Shown: piece after piece, positions 56,041 through 64,000 of the stretch
Numbering within the stretch: position 1 is the first letter of the stretch
How the letters are laid out: every line of letters begins with the position of its first letter
DNA from: Edaphobacter sp. 12200R-103
GTDB lineage: Bacteria; Acidobacteriota; Terriglobia; Terriglobales; Acidobacteriaceae
Reading direction: 5' to 3'
Length of the DNA stretch: 64,000 nucleotides
Assembly (NCBI RefSeq): GCF_010093025.1
Contig: NZ_CP048114.1
Span: forward strand, 1,860,001-1,924,000
Made by a program: the position numbers and the translations under genes
Notes under the pieces: generated by a model
What the model saw: only the letters and a program-made list of their open reading frames with translations
Database searches by the model: none
Told to the model about the DNA's origin: nothing

Positions 56041-56315
56041 AGCACCGCCTTGTACTTACGAGCCAGTTCGTTTTTTACCTTCTTGAACATCTCCGGGTAA
56101 CTTGCCCCGGTTTTGCGCATGTCATCCTGGAAGGCTTCGAGGATGACCCGGACCTCATCATTGATGCGATCCTCAAGCGAAAGCTCCTCGATCAGAGCGG
56201 CAGCGACACGCTCTTCCACCAGAGCCAGCTTGTCAGTCTGGATCATCTTCTGCGCTATGAGGTGTTTGACGGTCTGGCGCGCCAGATAACCTACGTAATC
56301 CTTAGAGAAGATCAT
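56037..56315 (-). CDS. DUF507 family protein, first of a tandem pair
   Basis: 92 residues from the ATG at 56315; an in-frame ATG at 56345 adds 10 residues. It shares its pattern with the next gene: an N-terminal helix after M-I-F-S-K-D-Y, a middle charged region and a helical tail (RKYKAVL). No metal or catalytic motif is visible. Translation is coupled to the second copy by a 4-base overlap. The ferredoxin gene lies just upstream on the same strand, 51 bases away. Confidence 0.78.
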   Translation of the reverse strand: MIFSKDYVGYLARQTVKHLIAQKMIQTDKLALVEERVAAALIEELSLEDRINDEVRVILEAFQDDMRKTGASYPEMFKKVKNELARKYKAVL

Positions 56316-56366
56316 TGGTTTAACGTCGAATATAACATGCGGCAATCTGACCGCCCCTGGGAACGC

Positions 56367-56717
56367 CTAAGGCCGGTGCGGGCAGTGCTCGCTGTTGATG
56401 CAGGACTCCGAGAGCCGAAGCCGTTTGACAGGATTTCCCTGAACAAGGTGTTCCCGGACGATCTCCTCTACATCATTAACATGGACGCCGCCGTACCAGA
56501 CCGCATCCGGATAGACCACAACGACGGGGCCATGTTCGCACTGGTCAAGGCATCCGGACTCGTTTGCCCGCACCTTATGCTTAAGGCCAGCTTCCTTGAT
56601 GGCGTCCTTGAAAGCTGACTTCAGCTTCTTGCTTCCCCGGGGCAGGCAACTGGGACGGGAGGCTGTGGCATCCCGCTCGTTGGTGCAGATAAAGACATGG
56701 TGTTCAAAGACAGGCAT
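56367..56717 (-). CDS. Thioredoxin-like [2Fe-2S] ferredoxin
   Basis: A 116-residue protein with the ferredoxin pattern Cys11, Cys24, Cys56 and Cys60, which can hold a 2Fe-2S cluster. The MPVFEHHVFICTNERD and GPVVVVYPDAVWYGGV segments match the stand-alone thioredoxin-like ferredoxins of aerobic bacteria (NuoE relatives). A C-terminal CINSEHCPH adds two more cysteines. It probably carries electrons for an unknown partner. It is upstream of the DUF507 pair on the same strand. Confidence 0.85.
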   Translation of the reverse strand: MPVFEHHVFICTNERDATASRPSCLPRGSKKLKSAFKDAIKEAGLKHKVRANESGCLDQCEHGPVVVVYPDAVWYGGVHVNDVEEIVREHLVQGNPVKRLRLSESCINSEHCPHRP

Positions 56718-56812
56718 TTTAAGGTTGGATTCTTCCGGCCAGACAAGGATGCACAGGCAAGGCCCGTAAACAATGTTCCCTCAAGCCGGCTTTTTGAGAC
56801 AATAGCATCTCG

Positions 56813-57277
56813 ATGCATCCCGATAATCTCATCTCGCTTAAAGACGATATGGTGGCCTTTATCGTAGGCCACGGCCTGCGCAGAATGAATGGCTACGTCT
56901 CCGACGAAGTTCCGTCCGTGATCTTTGAAGAGGAGAATCCTGACGGCTGGAAGGACTTTGTGGAGCTGGCCAAGGCATCCGGCGCTCCCTTCCTCACGAT
57001 GAGCGAGGCTGTGCTTGAGAAAGCTGATCTTGCCACGCTGATCGAGGAGATCCGCGACCAGATGTATCCCGATGATGAATCCCCTGAGGTGGAAGACGCA
57101 GAGAAGCTGCTGCGTCATGTGGGCAAGATCGGATACCTGCAGCTTGGATTTCCCTGCCAGGGCGTCATGTTCCTGTTTGAGGTGGCAACGGATTGGTATG
57201 ACCGTTTCCAGGACTTGATGGAGACGGTGGGAGATCTTGGCAGTATTGTCGTGGATGATCGCGATAACGAAGACTGA
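56813..57277 (+). CDS. Conserved protein of unknown function
   Basis: A 154-residue acidic soluble protein (MHPDNLISLKDDMVAFIVGHG) with a mixed alpha/beta pattern and no signal peptide. A central GFPCQGVMFLFEVATDWYD contains the only Cys. It starts 95 bases from the divergent ferredoxin and ends 17 bases before recJ, with which it may be co-transcribed. I do not recognise the family. Confidence 0.7.
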   Translation: MHPDNLISLKDDMVAFIVGHGLRRMNGYVSDEVPSVIFEEENPDGWKDFVELAKASGAPFLTMSEAVLEKADLATLIEEIRDQMYPDDESPEVEDAEKLLRHVGKIGYLQLGFPCQGVMFLFEVATDWYDRFQDLMETVGDLGSIVVDDRDNED

Positions 57278-57294
57278 GCGGGAGCAGGTAAGGG

Positions 57295-59115
57295 TTGACC
57301 ACCAGTCAGATAGCACCAGTGCGGGAGTGGGCGACGAGCACTGTCGATGAAGCGGTCGTGCGACAGGTCATGTCGTGGACCGGATGCCCGCATGGAATCG
57401 CGCAGCTCCTGGTATCGCGTGGTTTTCTGGACGAACCGGCAGTAAAAGCGTTTCTCTCGCCATCGCTTACCGATCTGATCGACCCGATGCAGATGCACGG
57501 GATGGAGAAAGCGGTAGCTCGAATCCGCCAGGCAGTCCAGTGCTCCGAGCCCATCCTGATCTACGGGGACTACGACGTCGATGGCACCACCGCCACAGTG
57601 CTGTTGAAGACTGCAATCGAGCTCAGCGCTCCCAAGGGGACTCCGGCGATCGTGCGATACCACGTGCCGCATCGCATTCGTGAAGGATATGGGATGCGCA
57701 GCAGCGTGCTGGCCGAGGCCGCGGCTCAGGGAATCCGCCTGGTCATCAGCGTCGATACGGGAATCCGTGCATTCGCCGCTGCAATCGAGGCAAGGGCTCT
57801 GGGTCTTGACCTGATCGTGACGGACCACCACCTTCCAGACGATGCGCAGGGCGTTCCAGAGGCGCTGGCGGTGGTCAATCCGGCGCAGACGATGTGCGGC
57901 TATCCGTTCAAATCGCTCTGCGGAGCCGCGGTGGCTTTCAAGCTGTCGCATGCCATTCTGCGGGACGGTTGTACAAACGAGGCGGAGCTAAGGCGCTTGG
58001 AGGAAACGCTGGTGCCATCCTTCCTGAAGCTGGTAGCAATTGCCACCATCGCCGATGCAGTTCCTCTGGAAGGGGAAAACCGTGTGCTGGCCGCTGTTGG
58101 ACTGCGCGAACTGCGCAATCCTGTCCAGCCGGGCCTTCGCGCCTTGATGGAGGTCGCGCAAATTCCGCTGGACCGCTCTCCCAGTGCGTTTGAGGTCGCT
58201 TTCCGGATTGCGCCGCGCATCAATGCGGCGGGCCGCATGGACGTGGCCAGTGATGTGGTGGAACTGTTTCTGACGCGCGATCCTGCACGGGCCCGCGAAC
58301 TGGCCACCAGACTGAATCACCTAAATGAAGAGCGCAAGAACACCGAAGCGAAGGCGCTGGAGACGATTCAAAAGCGTTTGGAGGAGATGCGAAGCGACGA
58401 TGGCGGCTTCCCTGCGGCCTGCTTTGTGATGGACGATCCCGAGTGGCATCGTGGAGTCCTGGGCATCCTGGCCTCAAGAATTGTCGACCGTACCGGGCGA
58501 CCGGCCCTGGTCCTGACCCATGAGGATGGCGAAGCTCACGGATCCGGAAGATCGGTTCCCGGCTATCACCTGTTGGACGCAATTACGGCAGTTCATGACG
58601 AGGATGGCTCGCTGTTTACGCGATTTGGAGGCCATGCCCACGCTGTAGGATTCTCACTTCCTTCCGAGCGCGTCCCCCTGTTGCGCGAGAGGCTGGAACG
58701 CCATAGCGCGGCAGCTCTCGATCGGGACATGCTGGTGGCGTCCGTGGAATATGACGCCGAGGTAAAGCTGTCAGAAGTCGACATGAAGTTCCACCAGTGG
58801 GTGGAGCGATGCGGTCCGTTTGGCATGGGAAACCGCGAGCCGGTCTTCGTAAGTCGCGGCGTCAGGTTGGCTGCGGAGATACGCGTCCTCAAGGACCGGC
58901 ATGTGCGCCTCGAACTTCTGAATGGCGAAACCCGGTTCAACGCGCTGGGCTGGAGCAGGAACTCTACAGCGTGGCCTGAGCTCTGCCGTCAGTTCGATCT
59001 GCGCTCGGGAAGCATCGTGGATGTCGCCTATCGTGTGCGAGCGCGAAATGACGCTTGGCACGTCGGGGTGGAACTCGAGTTGGTTGGCCTGCACCCGTCT
59101 GCGATTGAGTTTTGA
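57295..59115 (+). CDS. recJ: Single-stranded-DNA-specific exonuclease
   Basis: A 606-residue RecJ, the 5'-to-3' exonuclease of the RecF pathway and mismatch repair. DHH motifs are YGDYDVDGTTATVLL, SVDTGIRAF and VTDHHLPDDAQG; the DHHA1 end has RFGGHAHAVGFSL. The OB domain follows. I use the TTG at 57295, 17 bases after the upstream stop, because the protein would otherwise begin far inside the family's N-terminus. A GGAG-rich stretch precedes it. Confidence 0.92.
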   Translation: MTTSQIAPVREWATSTVDEAVVRQVMSWTGCPHGIAQLLVSRGFLDEPAVKAFLSPSLTDLIDPMQMHGMEKAVARIRQAVQCSEPILIYGDYDVDGTTATVLLKTAIELSAPKGTPAIVRYHVPHRIREGYGMRSSVLAEAAAQGIRLVISVDTGIRAFAAAIEARALGLDLIVTDHHLPDDAQGVPEALAVVNPAQTMCGYPFKSLCGAAVAFKLSHAILRDGCTNEAELRRLEETLVPSFLKLVAIATIADAVPLEGENRVLAAVGLRELRNPVQPGLRALMEVAQIPLDRSPSAFEVAFRIAPRINAAGRMDVASDVVELFLTRDPARARELATRLNHLNEERKNTEAKALETIQKRLEEMRSDDGGFPAACFVMDDPEWHRGVLGILASRIVDRTGRPALVLTHEDGEAHGSGRSVPGYHLLDAITAVHDEDGSLFTRFGGHAHAVGFSLPSERVPLLRERLERHSAAALDRDMLVASVEYDAEVKLSEVDMKFHQWVERCGPFGMGNREPVFVSRGVRLAAEIRVLKDRHVRLELLNGETRFNALGWSRNSTAWPELCRQFDLRSGSIVDVAYRVRARNDAWHVGVELELVGLHPSAIEF

Positions 59116-59222
59116 CGCTACGTTAATCGAACACGTGCGGTGCGAGGTGTGGTTCCCGGAGCAGAAGTAATTTAGACGCATCGCCTTAGGCGGAAGAGCG
59201 TCTTATATACTGACCCTTTGGC

Positions 59223-60464
59223 ATGCCGACCATTGAGACAAGACGGCTTAACCCTTACGCGCTGGCGGGGATCATTCTCGGGCTGGTGGCGCTTGCGGTC
59301 TTTGGAATTCGATTTGTCACACGCGACGTCGTTGAGGTTCGCGCCGCTCCTGTGACCCATCAGAACCTGGTCAGCACCGTTCCAACCAATGGACGGGCAG
59401 AGCCGATCGAGCCTTTTCAGGCCCATGCTCAGGTTCCCGGCGTGGTGGAAAAGATCTACGTCCATGTTGGCGACAAAGTGAAAAAAGGCGATCTTCTGCT
59501 GAAGATGCAGGATGCGGATGCCGTCTCGCGGCTGGCCACGGCAAAGTCAAGCCTAAGCAGCGCCCAGGCGACACTACATGATCTGCAGCAGGGTGGAACG
59601 CAGGAAGAACGGCTCTCCATGGAAGCTGACCTGGCGCGTGCCCAGCAGCAGGAAGGCCAGGCGCAGAAGAGTCTTGCGGCGCTCCAGCAGCTACAGCAGA
59701 AGGGCGCTGCTTCAACCAGTGAGGTCGCAGCAGCGGAACAGCGTCTGCAGACTGCGACGACCACCCTTAAAAATATTCAACAGCGGCAGACAGACCGCTA
59801 TAGTGCAACAGACAAGAGCAAGGTGCAGGCACAGGTGAACGGTGCCCGCGCTGCTGTAGCCGCCGCTCAGAGCACTTATGGCAATGCCAACATTCGCACC
59901 CCGATCGCCGGCACGGTGTACTCAATTCCGGTCACTGACTACGACTTTGTCAACGCAGGCGAACCCTTGATGGATGTCGCCGATCTCAGACACCTCCAGG
60001 TGCGTGCTTACTTCGACGAGCCGGAGATTGGAAAACTGGCGGTCGGTCAAGCAGTCAAGATCCACTGGGACGCCAGGCCGAACCGAGTCTGGCACGGACA
60101 CATCAGTCGTGCTCCTTCCACTGTCATCGCCTACGGCACCCGAAACGTCGGAGAATGCCTGATTACGGTGGACGACGCTCAGGAAGATCTGCTGCCGAAT
60201 ACCAATGTCACGGTTACAGTGACCGTCTCCCAGCGATTCAACGTACTGAGCGTGCCGCGTGAAGCTCTTCACACGGAAGGCGGCGACTACTGGGTCTACC
60301 GGATTGTGCAGGGCAAACTGGTGCGGACGTCAGTGCAGGTCGGCGTGACTAATCTGACACGGGTGGAGATTCTCAGCGGGCTGACGGAAAAGGATGTTGT
60401 GGCGCTGAATGCCACCAGCAACCGGGATCTGTCGAACGGTCTTGCCGTAAAGATCGTCGAATAG
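59223..60464 (+). CDS. Periplasmic adaptor (membrane fusion protein) of an efflux system
   Basis: A 413-residue HlyD/RND-type adaptor. A membrane helix (about residues 13-32) anchors it. The barrel-sandwich segment with PGVVEKIYVHVGDKVKKGDLLL precedes a long coiled-coil hairpin (LSSAQATLHD to ERLQTATTTLKN), and NIRTPIAGTVYSIPV returns to the lipoyl half. It would link an inner-membrane pump to TolC. The pump is missing from the window. First of the adaptor-TPR-TolC operon. Confidence 0.87.
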   Translation: MPTIETRRLNPYALAGIILGLVALAVFGIRFVTRDVVEVRAAPVTHQNLVSTVPTNGRAEPIEPFQAHAQVPGVVEKIYVHVGDKVKKGDLLLKMQDADAVSRLATAKSSLSSAQATLHDLQQGGTQEERLSMEADLARAQQQEGQAQKSLAALQQLQQKGAASTSEVAAAEQRLQTATTTLKNIQQRQTDRYSATDKSKVQAQVNGARAAVAAAQSTYGNANIRTPIAGTVYSIPVTDYDFVNAGEPLMDVADLRHLQVRAYFDEPEIGKLAVGQAVKIHWDARPNRVWHGHISRAPSTVIAYGTRNVGECLITVDDAQEDLLPNTNVTVTVTVSQRFNVLSVPREALHTEGGDYWVYRIVQGKLVRTSVQVGVTNLTRVEILSGLTEKDVVALNATSNRDLSNGLAVKIVE

Positions 60465-60467
60465 CCT

Positions 60468-61448
60468 ATGGTTATTCCTTTCCCATCGCGTCTTTGGCGC
60501 CTGCTGTTTCTGCTGGCCATCGCCCTTACCCTGACGTCGTCGGTGGCGCAGGCCGATACGGCTGAAGCCGAAACCTCCCTGAAGCGAGGCCACGTCGATG
60601 AAGCCGCTGCGATGCTGAAGCAGATCTTGAAAAAGGATCCACATCTTGCCTACGCACATCAGCTTCTGTGTCGCGTCTACTACTCGGAAGACAGGGCTGA
60701 CGCGGCGGTTACGGAATGCGAACGATCGGTCAGCGATGATCCATCCAGAAGCGACTCGGAGGTGTGGTTGGGGCGCGCCTACGGGATGAAGGCCTCCCAG
60801 ATCAACATGCTGAGCGCCTTCGTTGTGGCCCGCAAGGTGGCCGCATCCTTCGAGCGCGCCGTGGAGCTTGACCCGTCCAATGTGCAGGCGATGAGTGATC
60901 TTGGCCAATTTTATGTGGCTGCTCCGGCCATCGTCGGAGGAGGGCTGGACAAGGCTCAAGCGCTCGCGCCCCGGCTGATGGCACTCTCCCCGGCGAAGGG
61001 CCACCGCCTGCTGGGAATGATTGCGCAGAAGAAGAAGGATGCCGCGACCGCGGAGGCGGAGTTCAAAGAGGCTGCGGCTGTGGGCAAAAGTCCCGACGCC
61101 TGGGTGGATCTGGCGCAGTTCTATCAGCAGCAGGAGCAGCCAGATAAAGCCGTGACGGCGCTTGAGGCCAGTGTTCAGGCCAATCGCATGAAGAATAACT
61201 CGCTGGTCGATGTCGCCAGTATCCTGACTGATCTTCATCGCCGGCCAGACCTCGCCGAAAAAGCTCTCCGCGATTATCTTGCATCTCCGGCCAAGACAGA
61301 TGAGGCTCCTGCCTTCAAAGTCCACCTGCAACTAGGAGATATTCTTAAGAAGCGCGGCGATACGGAGGGAGCAAAGCGCGAGTATGCTGCTGCTCTCGGA
61401 CTTGCCTCGAGCTTTGGCCCTGCGCGCAAGGCAGCGGAGGGCGCCTGA
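60468..61448 (+). CDS. Exported TPR-repeat protein
   Basis: A 326-residue protein with a Sec signal (LLFLLAIALTLTSSVAQA) and a chain of tetratricopeptide repeats (YAHQLLCRVYYSEDRAD, NVQAMSDLGQFYVAAP, APAFKVHLQLGDILKKRGDTEGAKREYAAAL). It is likely a protein-binding scaffold in the periplasm. It starts 3 bases after the adaptor stop, so it is part of the same operon. Not a usual component of tripartite pumps. Confidence 0.83.
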   Translation: MVIPFPSRLWRLLFLLAIALTLTSSVAQADTAEAETSLKRGHVDEAAAMLKQILKKDPHLAYAHQLLCRVYYSEDRADAAVTECERSVSDDPSRSDSEVWLGRAYGMKASQINMLSAFVVARKVAASFERAVELDPSNVQAMSDLGQFYVAAPAIVGGGLDKAQALAPRLMALSPAKGHRLLGMIAQKKKDAATAEAEFKEAAAVGKSPDAWVDLAQFYQQQEQPDKAVTALEASVQANRMKNNSLVDVASILTDLHRRPDLAEKALRDYLASPAKTDEAPAFKVHLQLGDILKKRGDTEGAKREYAAALGLASSFGPARKAAEGA

Positions 61449-61501
61449 GGCGCAGACGATACGATGGTTTACATGCATATGGCTGGAGCTTTCCTGGACG
61501 C

Positions 61502-62833
61502 ATGACTCTTCTACGACGTCTTTTGATTACCGTGGCATGCGCCTCCCTGGCATCGACTCCGGCCATCGGCCAGATCTCCTTTACAACTGCGATCGACCTT
61601 GCCCTGAAGAACAGCCCGAAGGTCCAGATGGCCCAGGCCGAGGTCGATAAGGCTCTAGCAGTCCTCTCCGAGACCAAGGATGTCTATATCCCCACCTTCA
61701 GTGTGGGATCGGGGCTGGGCTACACCTACGGCTTTCCATTCGGCGCTCCGTCACTGTTTAACGTCACCGTCCAGTCGCTATTGTTCGACCAGTCGCAACG
61801 TAACTACGTCCGCGCCGCACGCGAAGGAGTCAATGCCGCCAACCACAACCTGAACGATGTGCGGCAGCAGGTGATGGAAGACGCCGCTACGACCTACCTG
61901 ACCCTCGATGCCGATCTCGAGCGCATTCAGGCCTCAGGAGAAGAGTCCGGCTTCGCGGATAATCTTACGAAGATCGTCGAACAGCGCCTGCAGGCAGGAC
62001 AGGACACCCAGATAGAACTGACGCGCGCGAAGCTGACGGCGGCGAATCTACAGTTGCGCCGTATCCAGCTGGAGGATGACGCGGACGACCAGCGCAATCA
62101 CCTGTCGCACCTCACCGGGCTCCCGGCCGAAGGCCTGACAACCGACCACGCCAGCATCCCGGTCATACCGGCGATCGACAACGCCGCCATCAAAGACTCT
62201 TCCCTGCCCGAATCGATCAAGGGAGCCTATTCGACGGCGCACTCCAAGCTTCAATCGGCCTTTGGAGATGCGCGAAAGATGTATCGGCCGCAGATAGGGC
62301 TTGGCATACAGTACAGCCGTCTGGCCAGCTTCAACAACTACCAGGACTACTACCGCCCAGGAAGCTTTACCAACTTCAATAACCTGCAGGTAGGCCTGCA
62401 GTTCACGCTTCCGCTGCTGGACTACACCCGGCGCGCCAAAGCCCGTGAATCTCTGGCGGAGGCCCGGCGCAGCCTGCGCGAGGCCGATCAATCCCGCGAC
62501 CAGTTCCTCGAAGGCCGCTACAAGACCAGCCATGCTATCCGCGAGCTACAGGCGCGGACACAGGTCGCTTCCCTTCAGCGGGAACTGGCGCTGAACCAGA
62601 TCGACGTGGTGCAGATCCAGCTCCGCGAGAGTGCCAGCGGCGCACAGCCCGTAACTCCGAAGGACGCCGAAAATGCCAGGATCCAGGAGCGCGCCCGTTA
62701 CCTCGATCTGCTGGATACAGATCTTCAGCTTCACCAGATGCAGATTAACCTGATGCGATCGACCGGAAGACTTGAGGACTGGTTGAAGTCCCTCTCGCAG
62801 TCACCCGCGTCTGGCGCATCCAACCTGAGATGA
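61502..62833 (+). CDS. TolC-family outer-membrane efflux protein
   Basis: A 443-residue outer-membrane factor. The signal peptide (LITVACASLASTPAIGQ) is followed by the two long OEP repeats, starting FTTAIDLALKNSPKVQMAQAEV and repeated near residue 240. The second half holds TRRAKARESLAEARRSLREADQSRD, a typical TolC helix. It should be the exit duct for the adaptor upstream. Its stop overlaps the small anchored protein by 4 bases. Confidence 0.88.
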   Translation: MTLLRRLLITVACASLASTPAIGQISFTTAIDLALKNSPKVQMAQAEVDKALAVLSETKDVYIPTFSVGSGLGYTYGFPFGAPSLFNVTVQSLLFDQSQRNYVRAAREGVNAANHNLNDVRQQVMEDAATTYLTLDADLERIQASGEESGFADNLTKIVEQRLQAGQDTQIELTRAKLTAANLQLRRIQLEDDADDQRNHLSHLTGLPAEGLTTDHASIPVIPAIDNAAIKDSSLPESIKGAYSTAHSKLQSAFGDARKMYRPQIGLGIQYSRLASFNNYQDYYRPGSFTNFNNLQVGLQFTLPLLDYTRRAKARESLAEARRSLREADQSRDQFLEGRYKTSHAIRELQARTQVASLQRELALNQIDVVQIQLRESASGAQPVTPKDAENARIQERARYLDLLDTDLQLHQMQINLMRSTGRLEDWLKSLSQSPASGASNLR

Positions 62834-63144
62834 ACTGGAAGGCGATTCTCGGTGCAATCGTCATATTGTTGCTGGTCGCAACTGCCGTGGGAATGATCCG
62901 GGACTCCCGCATCGACTCCGATTTTCCTTCTCTGCGGGCGAAAGCATCGGAGGCAGAGGTCCGTCGCATCATGGGCAATCCCAGGACGATTCAGAGCCCG
63001 TGCGACGCCTATGGCACCTCCGTAAGCCCTGACTGCAATCACGTCTTTATCTATCGATCGATCTTTTACCCTGTTCGCGGCAAGTACTGGCTCGTTTTTT
63101 TCAATGAAAACAATCAGGTTACGGCCACTTCCAGTGAGCAGTAA
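62830..63144 (+). CDS. Small membrane-anchored protein of unknown function
   Basis: A 104-residue protein with an N-terminal membrane helix (ILGAIVILLLVATAVGM) and a short extracytoplasmic domain containing AEVRRIMGNPRTI, a helix-turn like that in SmpA/OmlA-type domains, and two cysteines. Translation starts 4 bases before the TolC stop, so it is part of the export operon. The role is unknown. Confidence 0.75.
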   Translation: MNWKAILGAIVILLLVATAVGMIRDSRIDSDFPSLRAKASEAEVRRIMGNPRTIQSPCDAYGTSVSPDCNHVFIYRSIFYPVRGKYWLVFFNENNQVTATSSEQ

Positions 63145-63212
63145 TCAGCAAGGGAACCAGCGAAACACGTTCCCCCAGGGCGGTTACCGAATGGTAAAAT
63201 TACCCTAAGATC

Positions 63213-64000
63213 ATGCCGCTCAAGACACTGTTTCTAAACCCGCCCTCCTTTGAGAACTTTGACGGTGGAGCCAGTTCCCGCTGGCCCGCTACCCGCGAGA
63301 TCGAATCCTACTGGTACCCGGTGTGGCTGGCTTATCCCGCTGGAATGCTCGAGGGGTCGCGGCTGCTCGATGCTCCTCCGCACCACATCAGTGCCGAGGA
63401 AACTATTGAGATTGCAAAGGGATACGAGTTCCTCGTCCTGTTTACCTCAACGGTAGGCTGGTCAGGTGACCATGCTTTGGCTCAGGCCATCAAGAAGGTG
63501 AATCCGTCCATCCGGATCGCCTTTGTCGGTCCACCAGTGACAACGGATCCTGACCGCGCCCTGAACGAGTGCAGCGTCATCGATTTTGTCTGCCGCCGCG
63601 AGTTCGATTTTTCCGTCGTCGAGTACGCCAATGGCAAACCCCTCAATGAGATCCTCGGCATCAGCTATCGCGATGCGAGCGGCACAATCCAGCACAACCC
63701 CGACCGTCCGCAGGTCGAAGACCTGGACGCGATGCCGTGGGCTACCAAGATCTACAAGCGCGACATGGACGTCACAAAGTACAACGTGCCGTTCCTTTTG
63801 CACCCCTACATCGCGCTCTACTCTACACGCGGATGCCCGGCACAATGCACCTTCTGCCTCTGGCCACAGACGCTCTCGGGGCACGCCTGGCGCAAGCGCT
63901 CCAGCGACGACGTCGCGGCCGAGATGAAGTGGGCCAAGGAGAACTTCCCCGAGGTCAAAGAGTTCTTCTTCGACGACGATACCTTCAACATCCAGAAGGC
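63213..64000 (+). CDS. hpnJ: Hopanoid-associated radical-SAM protein HpnJ, 5' part
   Basis: The first 262 codons are visible; the gene runs off the right edge. An N-terminal cobalamin-binding domain (TLFLNPPSFENFDGG) is followed by the radical-SAM motif Cys208, Cys212 and Cys215 (CPAQCTFC). This order is that of HpnJ, needed for the cyclitol ether of bacteriohopanetetrol. Other B12 radical-SAM proteins share the layout, but the NPPSFENFDGGASSRWPA opening is characteristic. A weak ribosome site (CTAAG) precedes the ATG. It follows the export operon by 68 bases. Confidence 0.85.
   Translation, partial: MPLKTLFLNPPSFENFDGGASSRWPATREIESYWYPVWLAYPAGMLEGSRLLDAPPHHISAEETIEIAKGYEFLVLFTSTVGWSGDHALAQAIKKVNPSIRIAFVGPPVTTDPDRALNECSVIDFVCRREFDFSVVEYANGKPLNEILGISYRDASGTIQHNPDRPQVEDLDAMPWATKIYKRDMDVTKYNVPFLLHPYIALYSTRGCPAQCTFCLWPQTLSGHAWRKRSSDDVAAEMKWAKENFPEVKEFFFDDDTFNIQK

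Overview
The window reads as ordinary chromosome of an acidobacterium, most likely class Terriglobia (the Granulicella/Terriglobus/Edaphobacter group). The evidence is indirect. The DNA is GC-rich, with menaquinone made by the futalosine route (mqnE), a hopanoid radical-SAM gene (hpnJ), tandem DUF507 genes, a DUF1680/GH127 glycosidase, an acidobacterial-looking quinoprotein and short palindromic intergenic repeats. I see no phage, transposase, CRISPR array or rRNA. Genus level is a guess.

Layout. 0-6 kb: the 5' end of a LacI regulator running off the left edge, a GNAT acetyltransferase, mqnE, a secreted beta-propeller protein and a barrel/Ig/OmpA surface protein. 6-11.3 kb: a nitrogen-control operon read leftwards as amtB-glnB-glnD, followed by a solitary nuoB. 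11.5-15 kb: a small conserved protein with an alpha/beta hydrolase, gmhA, a TlpA-type thioredoxin and a lipoprotein. 15-20.7 kb: a giant Lhr helicase whose stop codon overlaps the start of a Nei-type DNA glycosylase, a two-gene repair unit. 20.8-25.5 kb: a Tat-exported sugar-isomerase-like protein, a cytochrome c plus PQQ-type quinoprotein pair, and a Tat-exported dipeptidase.

25.7-32.6 kb: an accessory catabolic-looking block. It has two adjacent, homologous genes of unknown function, a FucP-type sugar transporter, agmatine deiminase and an exported amidohydrolase. Two copies of one palindromic repeat bracket the transporter-to-amidohydrolase part. 32.7-36.3 kb: tadA, a DUF3175 protein with a histone-like tail, an SDR, a glutaredoxin and purB. 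36.5-42 kb: GH127, a cysteine-cluster protein with ubiX, and a tight three-gene operon (nitroreductase, Nudix, hydrolase) preceded by a perfect 15-bp inverted repeat. 42.4-45.5 kb: a secreted protein divergent from a FadR-type regulator, and a luciferase-like monooxygenase.

45.5-53 kb: a candidate small RNA with its own promoter and terminator, deoC, an RsbU-type phosphatase, aroA, then leftwards miaB-BFN-GT9. 53.5-55.3 kb: a lower-GC pair, a class II aldolase and a TylF-type methyltransferase. 55.5-57.3 kb: two tRNA-Glu genes, two DUF507 genes and a thioredoxin-like ferredoxin. 57.3-64 kb: recJ, an adaptor-TPR-TolC export operon without an inner-membrane pump, a small anchored protein, and hpnJ running off the right edge.

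The strongest candidates for something undescribed are the tandem unknown pair at 25.7-28.3 kb, the small-RNA locus at 45.5 kb, the palindrome upstream of the nitroreductase operon and the solitary nuoB. All product calls rest on reading the translated sequences. No database search was run.
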